DNA from: Microbulbifer elongatus
GTDB taxonomy: Bacteria > Pseudomonadota > Gammaproteobacteria > Pseudomonadales > Cellvibrionaceae
Direction of reading: 5' to 3'
DNA length: 64,000 bases
NCBI RefSeq assembly: GCF_020524885.1
Contig: NZ_JAIVKJ010000001.1
Coordinates: 1,612,001 to 1,676,000, forward strand
Part shown: piece after piece, positions 34,490 to 42,728 of the stretch
How the letters are laid out: each line of letters starts with the position of its first letter
Position numbering within the stretch: position 1 is the first letter of the stretch
Position numbers and translations under genes: made by a program
The notes under the pieces: generated by a model
Seen by the model: only the letters and a program-made list of their open reading frames with translations
Told to the model about the DNA's origin: nothing
The model's database searches: none

Positions 34490-35545
34490 ATGCGTGGTGC
34501 GGCGTTAGTCTTGCAGCCCTTTTCAAGCACAGCACAAGAAGGGCTTTCCACCTTGAGCACCCCGTTGTTCGAGCCCGCGATCGGGCTCGGTAACTGCCAT
34601 TTGCAGACCATTTTCCCGCGTTTTCACAGACCCCGCCCCTGGATCCGTACCCAGTGCCAATGGCTGGCCACACCGGACGCGGACCGTCTCTCATTACATA
34701 CACCAGAGCCGTTGGAAGATAACCCCGATCGCCCCATAGTGCTGGTGCTTCACGGCCTGGAAGGATCGGTGGAGTCCCCCTACGTGCAGGGGCTGATGCA
34801 GGCCCTGCTGGAAAAACATTTTCAGGTTGCGGTTATGCATTTCCGCGGATGCGGCGGTGTGCCAAACCTGCTGCCGCGAGCCTATCACAGCGGAGACAGC
34901 GATGACCCCCGCTGGGTCGCCAGCCAGCTGCGCGAGCACTATCCGTCAACGCCATTGATGGCTGTTGGGTATTCTCTGGGCGGTAATGTGCTGCTGAAGT
35001 GGTTGGGAGAAGACCGTGCGCAAAGCCTCCTTTCTGCGGCAGTTTCGGTATCGCCACCATTGGACTTGCACCTTTCAAGTCGCCGCATGAATACGGGTTT
35101 TTCAAAAGTCTACCAAAAGCATCTGCTGGACAGCCTCAAGGAGAGCCTGGGCCGCAAAGCGGAGAATCCGCAACTCGCGCGCCATATGCCGCCGCTGGGC
35201 AATCGCCGATATTTCAGTAATTTCCGCAAGTTCGATGATCACTTCACCGCGCCACTGCATGGCTTTGCCGGTGTGGACGATTACTATACGAGAGCATCCA
35301 GCAGACCGTTCCTCAGCCAGATCGCGGTTCCCACAATGCTCGTCCATGCATTGGACGACCCGTTTGTTTGTCCAACCGCGGTACCGGGCCCTGAAGATGT
35401 CAGTAACTCGGTGACATTGTGCCTGAGTAAACGAGGAGGGCATGTGGGTTTCGTCGCCGGGAGCCTCTGGCGTCCGAAATACTGGCTGGAAAAAGCGATC
35501 CCGGAGTTTCTCGGGAAACACCGCCAAATTGATAAGTGCCAATGA
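34490..35545 (+). CDS. yheT: YheT-family alpha/beta hydrolase
   Basis: A 351-residue alpha/beta hydrolase close to E. coli YheT. The family opening GLGNCHLQTIFPRF is near residue 37; VLHGLEGSVESPYVQGL, MHFRGCGGVPN and the nucleophile elbow AVGYSLGGNVLLKWLGE (Ser in GYSLG) follow; the catalytic histidine is in KRGGHVGFVAGSLW. Role unknown, perhaps esterase. It starts 45 bp behind the DUF411 gene. The first 25 or so residues are not conserved, so a later start is possible. Confidence 0.9.
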   Translation: MRGAALVLQPFSSTAQEGLSTLSTPLFEPAIGLGNCHLQTIFPRFHRPRPWIRTQCQWLATPDADRLSLHTPEPLEDNPDRPIVLVLHGLEGSVESPYVQGLMQALLEKHFQVAVMHFRGCGGVPNLLPRAYHSGDSDDPRWVASQLREHYPSTPLMAVGYSLGGNVLLKWLGEDRAQSLLSAAVSVSPPLDLHLSSRRMNTGFSKVYQKHLLDSLKESLGRKAENPQLARHMPPLGNRRYFSNFRKFDDHFTAPLHGFAGVDDYYTRASSRPFLSQIAVPTMLVHALDDPFVCPTAVPGPEDVSNSVTLCLSKRGGHVGFVAGSLWRPKYWLEKAIPEFLGKHRQIDKCQ

Positions 35546-35767
35546 GACATAGTACTGGCGGATCTTTCAGATAAGGCCGCGTTTCACGGCGGTAGCTGGA
35601 GATCTGGCCAAACCGCTGTGTGGGACAAATAGCGGATTTAACATAATCTATATTATGCGAACTTAGGGTTGGTTATGCGGAAGCTTTCAATGTGTGCCCG
35701 GTGCGCACACCCCAGCTCAGATATTCCTCCGGCTACGTCATGACAACTCTCAAAGTCTGGCGTTGAT

Positions 35768-35818
35768 CCAGGAACTGTGGCTCCAGGAATTCCAGTGGCT
35801 CCAGGAATTCCAACCGCT
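35768..35818. repeat. Imperfect tandem repeat, three units of 15, 18 and 18 bp
   Basis: Units CCAGGAACTGTGGCT, CCAGGAATTCCAGTGGCT and CCAGGAATTCCAACCGCT lie head to tail. Each of the last two contains the palindrome GGAATTCC. Noncoding, 56 bp beyond the end of ompW. Confidence 0.8.
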
Positions 35819-35820
35819 CA

Positions 35821-35847
35821 AAATAAAAATGGGCGCCGAAGCGCCCA
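35821..35847 (-). terminator. Terminator of the OmpW-family gene
   Basis: On the minus strand, stem TGGGCGC/GCGCCCA with loop TTCG is followed by TTTTTATTT, 27 bp after the stop. Confidence 0.92.
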
Positions 35848-35873
35848 ATGTAATCTGCCGAGTCGGTTTCCTA

Positions 35874-36677
35874 TCAGAAGGAGAACTTGTATCCCACTGA
35901 CAAGTTGAACATCCACGGATCATAGATGTAATCACCGGAATACGACTCCAGGAAAGGCTCCACATCCGGCGGCGGAGGCACATCATCAAACACGCTCAAA
36001 CGCATATCGGTTACTGAACGCGCGTAAACCGCAGCAACGTTCACCAGCCAGGAGCTGTCATGGCCGAAATTGAAGTCGATACCCGCCTGCCAGGTGTAGC
36101 CCCACGAATAAGACAAGTCGAAATCACCACGGAGGCCGAATTCTTCGAGCTCATCACGAACGGAGCCTCTGAATCCATCCTCATCGAAATCGGTATAGCT
36201 GATCCCACCGCCAATATATGGCTGGACCATACAGGACGGATCCAGTGGGTAGTATTTCAGGCTGATGCTGCTGATATCAGCTTCAAACCGGCCGACGTCT
36301 CTGAACTCTCTGTCTTCGTCCAGAAACAGAGTAAAGAAGCCATCGTAATCGTCACCGTCGTGGGTATTGCCATCTACATAGCTGAGTTCGATACCCCAGT
36401 GATCGGTGGGCTTCCACTCACCATTGATATACCAACCCCAGTCTGCACTCGGATCGACGGTGGCTCGGAATGCATCGAAGAACTGGAAGGTTTCGTCGAC
36501 AAAGCTCACCTGATCCTGGCGAGGATCAATGTAGGAGGCACCTACACGGACGATAAAGTCCTGAGACATTGGGGCTGAGTAAGAGGGGGAATAGCCAGAA
36601 CCACCTGCTGCAGCAACACTGGAAAATGCAAGAGCGAGCGGTGCCAACACAGGCGCAAAATTACGCATCCTTTTCAT
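35874..36677 (-). CDS. ompW: OmpW-family outer-membrane porin
   Basis: A 267-residue precursor with a signal peptide (MKRMRNFAPVLAPLALAFSS, cut after AAA). The mature part has the OmpW layout: FIVRVGASYIDPRQ at the start, WGIELSYVDGN, VQPYIGGGISYTDF, and an aromatic C-terminus ending KFSF for BAM recognition. It should form an eight-stranded barrel for small hydrophobic compounds or ions; in enterics it responds to oxygen and stress. The ATG at 36677 follows AGGAG; 14 upstream codons in frame are not used. The C-terminal loop includes a DDVPPPPDVEPF insert. Confidence 0.87.
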   Translation of the reverse strand: MKRMRNFAPVLAPLALAFSSVAAAGGSGYSPSYSAPMSQDFIVRVGASYIDPRQDQVSFVDETFQFFDAFRATVDPSADWGWYINGEWKPTDHWGIELSYVDGNTHDGDDYDGFFTLFLDEDREFRDVGRFEADISSISLKYYPLDPSCMVQPYIGGGISYTDFDEDGFRGSVRDELEEFGLRGDFDLSYSWGYTWQAGIDFNFGHDSSWLVNVAAVYARSVTDMRLSVFDDVPPPPDVEPFLESYSGDYIYDPWMFNLSVGYKFSF

Positions 36678-37044
36678 CTGAGGTAACTCCTGTATACCTT
36701 TGAACAAACCAGTCATCATCTGGATACAGAAAAAGTGTAATCCACCCCTGCCCTGCGATGGTAATTAGACCCAATTTTGCACGCCACGATAGAAAATAAA
36801 TGTGTTTTAGGCGTGAGAATATTTCAGTTGTTCGCGTTGATTCGATCTGGAAGTCATTCAAAACCACATGCTGGTATTGCCGTGAAATTTTTTAGCAGGA
36901 TATGACAACGGTAAAGGCCAGCAGACGTCATGACACATATTAAAAATATTGTCACCGAAATCATGGAATTTCTTTTCCGCAATATAGGTATGCCCTGCCC
37001 CAGCGGGTAGGATGCGCAGCTTGTTTTGTATTGGGGGATACACC
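36678..37044. other. Divergent gap upstream of ompW
   Basis: About 370 bp without a convincing gene. It is AT-rich with a short palindrome ATATTAAAAATAT near 36938. The promoters of ompW and of the small gene at 37045 must lie here, but none stands out. Confidence 0.35.
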
Positions 37045-37392
37045 ATGTCGATCGGACAGCAAATCTATTTTGCAGTAGAACTATTCGCGCCAGAAAAAAA
37101 GACGCGCACGCACTTTTGCAGCCAGATAACGCATACGTTGACGCGTTATGGATCAGCGCAGCAGGTTGCCAGTCAGGTGGCGTCGGTATTGGCGGATGCG
37201 CTCAGCCAACCTTGTGCAGACTACCACCTTGCCATGGCACATTTAATTTCCTTTCATCCGCCACTCGAGAGTGCAATAGACGGCGACCAGCCAGCCGAGC
37301 AGGCACTGCATTATTACATGCGGTACTTTCTAGATTTGCTTGATTTGACAGATGTGCGGCGTGATCAGGAGCCTCGATACGCTATCAACTGA
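37045..37392 (+). CDS. Hypothetical protein
   Basis: A 115-residue soluble protein of unknown function. No signal peptide, membrane helix or known motif was recognised. It appears helical, with SIGQQIYFAVELFAPEKK at the start, a Gln/Val/Ala-rich middle (QQVASQVASVLADALS) and ALHYYMRYFLDLLDL near the end. The ATG at 37045 has GGGGGA 6 nt upstream, a good ribosome site, which supports real translation; an ATG at 37012 lacks one. Confidence 0.55.
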   Translation: MSIGQQIYFAVELFAPEKKTRTHFCSQITHTLTRYGSAQQVASQVASVLADALSQPCADYHLAMAHLISFHPPLESAIDGDQPAEQALHYYMRYFLDLLDLTDVRRDQEPRYAIN

Positions 37393-37457
37393 TTCCAGGT
37401 TGCAGGGTTTCCAGGAGGATAGAACTCATCCTAAACAGTACTCTGGCCACGTAGCGA

Positions 37458-38087
37458 TCAGACCATGCTCTCGGACTGGATGATGTGCTCACCGGGTTCA
37501 CGGTTGAGGGCGGCTGTAATCAGCTCCCGGGCAATATTTTCAGCAGGATTGACACGCAAACGGCGTGGCAGCAGGGGCGCTGTGACTTTCAGAAGTACAG
37601 CCGCTACACGTTCTCCTAGTCGGAACTCATTGCGTGCCCCGCCAATCAGACCAGGCCTTGCAATCGTAAGCGAGCCAAACCCCAGTGCTCGCAGGTCCTG
37701 CTCTACCCTGCCCTTGGTACGGTTATAAAGGAATTTTGATTGGGGATCTGCACCGAGGGCAGAATTCAGGACATAGGTTCCGACGCCCGCACGCCGGGCA
37801 TGTTCGGCGACCATCAGCGGGTAATCGTGATCCACGCGTTCGAATGCCTGCGACGATCCCGCTTTACGGATGGTAGTGCCGAGCGTGCAGATAACCGCGT
37901 CAGCATGCCACCATTCGGCGTTTTCCGGCAGCGTCTCATAGTCTAATTGCACGCAAAGCAGCTTGGGGTGGGCTGGCAGCGGATGGCGTGCCAGGGCGAT
38001 CACTTTGTCCACCTCCGGGGAGGCCAGCGCGAGCTTCAACACATGGCTGCCGACCAGGCCGGTTGCGCCTGCCAGAATTACTTTCAC
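37458..38087 (-). CDS. NAD(P)-binding SDR-like protein (HTATIP2/atypical SDR type)
   Basis: A 209-residue cytoplasmic protein with an N-terminal Rossmann motif ILAGATGLVGSHVLKLAL and ADAVICTLGTTIRKAGS, typical of atypical SDRs related to HTATIP2/YbjT. The usual YxxxK pair is replaced by YNRTKGRVEQDLRALG. Substrate unknown. Start is GTG at 38087 with GGAGG 6 nt upstream. It stands alone, convergent with the 115-residue hypothetical gene. Confidence 0.85.
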   Translation of the reverse strand: MKVILAGATGLVGSHVLKLALASPEVDKVIALARHPLPAHPKLLCVQLDYETLPENAEWWHADAVICTLGTTIRKAGSSQAFERVDHDYPLMVAEHARRAGVGTYVLNSALGADPQSKFLYNRTKGRVEQDLRALGFGSLTIARPGLIGGARNEFRLGERVAAVLLKVTAPLLPRRLRVNPAENIARELITAALNREPGEHIIQSESMV

Positions 38088-38368
38088 AATTCACCTCCAT
38101 CAATTTCTTCTGCCACACCACAGGTTCAAAAGTGCAGCGATTGCCACGCAGTTTGCCAGAGATCGTGCATTCTCGCGCAGTCCCCTGGTTACTCATGCCA
38201 GCCAGGTGAATTGTGGGTTGCGGCGATTTCAACCTGTCGGATAGACTGCCGCGATATTTGGCGTGGGGCCATTTCGGCCCGCCATACTCAATTGAGACCT
38301 GTGGGACCAAGTGATGCCCCCACTATGCGGCCCCAGGCTCTCCCGCGAATTGCATTACCGAGCACCCG

Positions 38369-39247
38369 ATGAATAGTGATTTTTTCGTTCAGGCACTAGG
38401 CCGATTTATGGAGCACAAGCTGGCCTGGAGCTTTGCGTTGGTGGTGCTGGTGCTGTTCAGCCGCTATGTACTCGTGCAACTGTTCCGGCGATCCAGCTGG
38501 CCGCGGCAGGATATTCGCCGTCGGGTCCATATGGTGCACAACTTTACCAATCTGATGATCGTGATTGGGCTATTCGCGATCTGGGTATCCGAACTGCGGA
38601 ATTTCGCGTTGTCGATTGCCGCCTTCTCTGTGGCTATCGTGATCGCGCTGCGGGATGTGGTTGCCTGCCTGGTGGGCGGCCTTTATCAGGCCAGTATGCG
38701 CTCTTTCACCATTGGTGACTGGGTGCGTATTGGCGACCAGTTCGGCGAAGTTATCGACAATAACTGGCTCAGTACCACGCTGCTGGAGATTGACCCACAC
38801 GGCTTGGGCAATGGCTATACCGGCACCACGCTCTATGTGCCCAACAATGTGTTCTTCACCCAACCGGTTAAGAACCTGAATTTCATGCGTCGGTATATCG
38901 AGCACTCCTTCTCGATCGTGCGCGAAAACAAGGGTGAAAACCCCTTCGCGATCAAGCCCTATATCACCGAGCGGGTACTGGAGCATTGCGAGTCGTTCAA
39001 GGAGGTGGCGGAGCGCTATTGCAAGTTGATCGAGAGCCGTATGGGGGTCGATTTGGCCGGCACCGAGCCCAAGATCAAATTCAGCACGAGCGAGCTGGGC
39101 CACAATGTGCTGACGATCACCCTCTTCTGCCCACGGGAAGAGGCAACCGATATCGAGCAAAAGGTCACCGAAGACTTTTACCACTTCTGGTACGGGAACA
39201 AGGGGCCTGACTTGGCAGATTCAGCGGAAATAGCAACAACACCCTGA
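38369..39247 (+). CDS. Small MscS-family mechanosensitive channel
   Basis: A 292-residue inner-membrane channel. Three membrane helices are seen: about 15-36, 53-71 and the pore-lining TM3 (FALSIAAFSVAIVIALRDVV, 75-100) continuing into ACLVGGLYQAS. The MscS beta domain follows with FTIGDWVRIGDQFGEVIDNN and STTLLEIDP, then a cytoplasmic alpha/beta domain. It should open on hypo-osmotic stress. It is convergent with the anti-sigma gene 18 bp away. Confidence 0.9.
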   Translation: MNSDFFVQALGRFMEHKLAWSFALVVLVLFSRYVLVQLFRRSSWPRQDIRRRVHMVHNFTNLMIVIGLFAIWVSELRNFALSIAAFSVAIVIALRDVVACLVGGLYQASMRSFTIGDWVRIGDQFGEVIDNNWLSTTLLEIDPHGLGNGYTGTTLYVPNNVFFTQPVKNLNFMRRYIEHSFSIVRENKGENPFAIKPYITERVLEHCESFKEVAERYCKLIESRMGVDLAGTEPKIKFSTSELGHNVLTITLFCPREEATDIEQKVTEDFYHFWYGNKGPDLADSAEIATTP

Positions 39248-39265
39248 TCGGGGCAAGGGGCCAGC

Positions 39266-39505
39266 TTAAGAGTCCTCGTGGCCCCGGGAGCTTTCCGTGT
39301 CTTTACTGGTTTCCGCTTTATCGGTTTTGCCCGTTGTTTTTGCATAGTCTCTTGAGAGACTGCGCAGAGTCCCCATCTGTCCACCAAAGTTCCGACATGC
39401 GCGGCACATCATCAGGTGGAATTTCAAAGAGAGTTTTTCGCCCCGGCCCAAAGGTCGCTCCAGCTGATCGGAGAGTAGCCGGGTAGCCTGCTTACAGTTC
39501 ATCAT
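39266..39505 (-). CDS. Zinc-binding anti-sigma factor (zf-HC2 type)
   Basis: A 79-residue soluble protein with the ZAS motif: Cys4, His30, Cys34 and Cys37 in HLMMCRACRNF. Such proteins bind and restrain ECF sigma factors, and some release them on oxidation. The C-terminal 30 residues are a Lys/Glu-rich tail. It overlaps the sigma-factor gene by 4 bp, the classical coupled arrangement. No membrane helix, so it is cytoplasmic. Confidence 0.85.
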   Translation of the reverse strand: MMNCKQATRLLSDQLERPLGRGEKLSLKFHLMMCRACRNFGGQMGTLRSLSRDYAKTTGKTDKAETSKDTESSRGHEDS

Positions 39506-40191
39506 GATTGGACCTCCTTGCCGGACTTAGCGCTGGCGGTTTCAAACCAGCTGTTCTCCAAGCATTCGCGCAAACGCAGTCTGGCGCGATAAAGGATCAC
39601 GTGCAGATTGCTCGTGGTGAGCGCCAGTTGCTCACAGATCTCTTCCGACTCCAGCTCAATAAATTCCCGCATCATGAAAACTCGGGCCTGCTTCTCTGGC
39701 AGGCCGTTGAGGCACGCATCAAAAACCCTCCAGAAATGCTCGCTCTGAACGGCGCCCTGGGGACCGCTCCAGCTGGTCGGGCGCTCAGCCCGGTGCCAGT
39801 GGCCGTTGCTATTGAATAGCGCATCCATAAATACTTGTTCCCGCTGTTCCTCGTCCCCAAGCTCACTGCTGGAAATGACGCGCTGACGGTAACGCAGGAC
39901 GTCCGCAATTTTAAATTTGAGGATTGAAAACACCCAGGTCTTTAGTGCGGACTGGCGAGCAAATGAGCCCACATTTTTCAGTGCACCCGCCAACGCCTCC
40001 TGTACCGCGTCTTCTGCCTGGTCGTCATCACGCAACTGCAGCCGTGCAAATTTGACCATCTGGCTGCGCAGCTCGCCAAGAAACACGGGATCGACCAATT
40101 GTTCGCTGGCCGATAGATCCGAGTCCGGGTGTCGACCCACTTCCTGGCTTACGTCTCTCGCGACACTCCCGGTGTCCCCTGATTCACTCAT
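39502..40191 (-). CDS. ECF-type sigma-70 family RNA polymerase sigma factor
   Basis: A 229-residue sigma factor. Region 2 includes ARLQLRDDDQAEDAVQEALA and KTWVFSILKFKIADVLRYR; region 4 includes LPEKQARVFMMREFIELESE and LALTTSNLHVILYRARLRLR. A nonconserved insert of about 30 residues with many Trp and Glu lies between them. The N-terminus has 40 extra residues. The target genes are unknown. It lies 135 bp behind hypE on the same strand, so hydrogenase-operon readthrough could feed it, though it probably has its own promoter in that gap. Confidence 0.88.
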   Translation of the reverse strand: MSESGDTGSVARDVSQEVGRHPDSDLSASEQLVDPVFLGELRSQMVKFARLQLRDDDQAEDAVQEALAGALKNVGSFARQSALKTWVFSILKFKIADVLRYRQRVISSSELGDEEQREQVFMDALFNSNGHWHRAERPTSWSGPQGAVQSEHFWRVFDACLNGLPEKQARVFMMREFIELESEEICEQLALTTSNLHVILYRARLRLRECLENSWFETASAKSGKEVQS

Positions 40192-40326
40192 AACGCCGTT
40201 TTCAGTGTTTGTTGGTTGTTTGTCGTATTTGAGCTCGGATTCTTACAGGCTTGGCGGTACAGGTACAGTGCCGGTGGGGAAAATGCGTGAATGAATGCGG
40301 GAGTCGAAGGACGGCGAGTGCCGATT

Positions 40327-41364
40327 TCAGCATATGCGCGGTAACTGTTCACCGGGCAGCAGGTCGAGCAGACGCTCGCAACCGAGTATATTTCGCATTA
40401 CCACAGCGGCCGGGTCGCTGGGGGCCACCTCCCCTATTACCCGGCTATCCGCAGACACGGTATGGCGATGCAGGATATTTAGGGCTGACTGTTCTTCTTC
40501 CGGCGCCACAAAAACCACGAAGCGCCCTTCGTTGGCAACGTAAAAGGGGTCGAGCCCCAATAGCTCGCAGGCGCCCTCCACGGACGGGTCAACCGCTACC
40601 GAGCTTTCCTCCAGCATGAGCAACCTACCCCGGGCCCTTGCGAGTTCCACCAATGCCGTTGCCAGGCCACCGCGGGTGAGATCCCGCAGGCAGTGAACAT
40701 TGATTCCCGCTCTCAACAGGTCCAGGACCGGCGCGTGAAGCGGCGCGCAATCGCTTTGCAGCGGCGTGTCGAATGCGAGCCCTTCACGACTGGCCATCAC
40801 CGCCATGCCATGGCGGCCGATGTCGCCGGAAAGTAGAATCCGGTCGCCATCGCGGATGGAGCCGGGACCTATGTCCCTGTCATGCTCCAGTAGCCCCACC
40901 CCCGCGGTATTGATGTATAGTCCATCGCCCTTACCTCGCTCTACGACTTTTGTGTCGCCTGTAACCAGCTGTACACCGGCCTGCTCAGCCGCCCGCCCCA
41001 TCGACGCCATGACCCGTTCCAGTGTTTTCAGGGGCAACCCCTCTTCCAGGATCAGGCTACAGCTCAGATACATGGGGCGGGCGCCCCCCATGGCGAGGTC
41101 ATTCACCGTACCGTAAACCGCGAGCTCACCAATATCGCCCCCGGGGAAAAACAGCGGCGAAATGACAAAAGAATCCGTGGTGAAGGCCAGCCGTGCCCCG
41201 TCGATGGCGAACCGCGCACTATCGTGCAAGTGTTCCAGGTGGGGATTTTTTATATGCGGGAAAATACTGTTGCGAAACAGATTCTGGCTCAGCTCGCCGC
41301 CACTGCCATGGCCGAGGCGGATGGTTTCTTCGCTATTTACGGGAAGCGGGCAATCAATGTCCAT
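40327..41364 (-). CDS. hypE: HypE, hydrogenase cyanide-ligand synthesis protein
   Basis: A 345-residue PurM/AIRS-like enzyme that dehydrates the carbamoyl group, passed from HypF, to a thiocyanate on its C-terminal cysteine. The required C-terminal PRIC ends the protein. The N-terminus ETIRLGHGSGGELSQNLF, AFTTDSFVISPLFFPGGDIG and LTRGGLATALVELARA are typical. It forms complexes with HypF and HypCD. Last gene of the hydrogenase operon, 11 bp after hypD. Confidence 0.96.
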   Translation of the reverse strand: MDIDCPLPVNSEETIRLGHGSGGELSQNLFRNSIFPHIKNPHLEHLHDSARFAIDGARLAFTTDSFVISPLFFPGGDIGELAVYGTVNDLAMGGARPMYLSCSLILEEGLPLKTLERVMASMGRAAEQAGVQLVTGDTKVVERGKGDGLYINTAGVGLLEHDRDIGPGSIRDGDRILLSGDIGRHGMAVMASREGLAFDTPLQSDCAPLHAPVLDLLRAGINVHCLRDLTRGGLATALVELARARGRLLMLEESSVAVDPSVEGACELLGLDPFYVANEGRFVVFVAPEEEQSALNILHRHTVSADSRVIGEVAPSDPAAVVMRNILGCERLLDLLPGEQLPRIC

Positions 41365-41375
41365 AGCGTCTGCCT

Positions 41376-42482
41376 CTAAACTGCATCATTGCTTATCACC
41401 TGGGCGCGGTAGCGGTAATAGGCCGCGCATGGTCCCTCGGACGAAACCATTGGCGCTCCCAAAGGGTGCTGCGGCTGACAGCGGCGTCCAAAATGCGGGC
41501 ATTCAAATGGCTTCTTGCGCCCCTGCATGATTTCCCCACTAATGCACTCGCTGGTATCGCAGGCGGGTTGTTTTTCATCCGCAAACAGTAGCCCTGCATC
41601 CAGCTCAGAAAATGCGGCGCACAGGCGCAAGCCACTTGCCGGGATTTTGCCTACTCCCCGCCAGTTCTGGGCGCTCACCGCAAATACCTGTTGCAACATA
41701 TCCTGCGCCCGCTGGTTTCCAGCGCGCTCCACGGCTCGTGCATACTGGTTCTGCACACGATTTTCCCCGCACTGCAGCTGGCGTACACACATCAAAACCC
41801 CCTGTAGGATATCCAGTGGTTCAAATCCCGTAACCACAATCGGTACGCTGAAACGCCTGGCAAGTGCGTGGTAACTTTCGAATCCAGTCACTGCACAGAC
41901 ATGACCCGCAGCCAGATATGCCTGTACCCTGGAATCCGCTACGCCACTGATCGCTTCGATGGCGGGCGGCACAAGAAACTGGGACACGAGAAGGGAAAAG
42001 TTCCGCAGGCCTTTTTCCCTCGCAAGGAAAGCTGCCATTGCATTGGCGGGCGCGGTGGTCTCAAAGCCAACAGCAAAGAAAACCACTTTGCGGGTTGGGT
42101 TTTGCCTGGCAATCTCCAGCGCATGCAGTGGCGAATACACCATGCGAATATCGCCGCCCTGTGCTTTAACGGCGAGCAGGTCACGATCACTGCCGGGCAC
42201 GCGGAGCATGTCGCCAAAAGAGCAGAAAATGACGTCCCGCCGAGAGGCAATAGCGATGGCCTGATCAATAATCTCCAACGGCGTTACGCAGACTGGGCAA
42301 CCGGGGCCATGCACCAGGGTTATTTCCGGTGGCAGAAACTGCTGCAATCCATATTTGACGATCGCATGCGTCTGCCCGCCGCACACCTCCATAATGGTCC
42401 AGGGGCGGGTGGTGATCCGTGCAATTTGCCGCGCTGTCCGTTCGATATCCTTTCGCTGGCGATATTCATGCAAAAATTTCAT
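41376..42482 (-). CDS. hypD: HypD, Fe(CN)2CO assembly protein
   Basis: A 368-residue iron-sulfur scaffold on which the Fe(CN)2CO group is built together with HypC. Key cysteines are seen in [26 protein letters not shown] and the C-terminal [4Fe-4S] region ([12 protein letters not shown] and [15 protein letters not shown]). [18 protein letters not shown] is also typical. The end of the protein overlaps nothing; hypE follows after 11 bp, and hypC precedes it by 3 bp. Confidence 0.96.
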   Translation of the reverse strand: MKFLHEYRQRKDIERTARQIARITTRPWTIMEVCGGQTHAIVKYGLQQFLPPEITLVHGPGCPVCVTPLEIIDQAIAIASRRDVIFCSFGDMLRVPGSDRDLLAVKAQGGDIRMVYSPLHALEIARQNPTRKVVFFAVGFETTAPANAMAAFLAREKGLRNFSLLVSQFLVPPAIEAISGVADSRVQAYLAAGHVCAVTGFESYHALARRFSVPIVVTGFEPLDILQGVLMCVRQLQCGENRVQNQYARAVERAGNQRAQDMLQQVFAVSAQNWRGVGKIPASGLRLCAAFSELDAGLLFADEKQPACDTSECISGEIMQGRKKPFECPHFGRRCQPQHPLGAPMVSSEGPCAAYYRYRAQVISNDAV

Positions 42483-42485
42483 GGG

Positions 42486-42728
42486 TTACTCCAGCTCCTG
42501 CAGATCACCAATCTGTTCGAGATAGTGGAATATCCGCTGTGCCTCCCGCTCGTTCACCCTGCTGATGGCAAACCCCACGTGCACAATCACATAATCCCCA
42601 ACCACGGCTTCCGGGACGTAGGCGATATTGATGTCCTTGCATATACCGCCAAAACTCACCCGTGCGGTGCGCTCCAGCGGAGCGAGATTGATAAATTCCT
42701 CGATTCGGCCGGGTATGCCTAGACACAC
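42486..42728 (-). CDS. hypC: HypC, hydrogenase maturation chaperone
   Basis: An 80-residue HypC/HupF chaperone that binds iron through its N-terminal Cys2 and delivers it to HypD and the hydrogenase large subunit. Start is GTG at 42728, giving MCLGIPGRIEEF, with GAGGAGG about 10 nt upstream; a longer reading would bury the essential Cys2. VSFGGICKDINIAYVPEAVV and GDYVIVHVGFAISRV are conserved. It overlaps the hypF end by 10 bp. Confidence 0.93.
   Translation of the reverse strand: MCLGIPGRIEEFINLAPLERTARVSFGGICKDINIAYVPEAVVGDYVIVHVGFAISRVNEREAQRIFHYLEQIGDLQELE

Larger units (their letters stand above)
35546..35873. other. Convergent gap with tandem repeat and ompW terminator
   Basis: About 330 bp without a gene, between convergent yheT and the OmpW-family gene. 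It holds a three-unit tandem repeat and a terminator (listed separately). Confidence 0.5.

Noticed and set aside
39254-39283. GGGGCCA ... TGGCCCC stem between mscS and the anti-sigma gene
   Set aside because: Loop is long, no T-tract, and it runs into the anti-sigma coding end.
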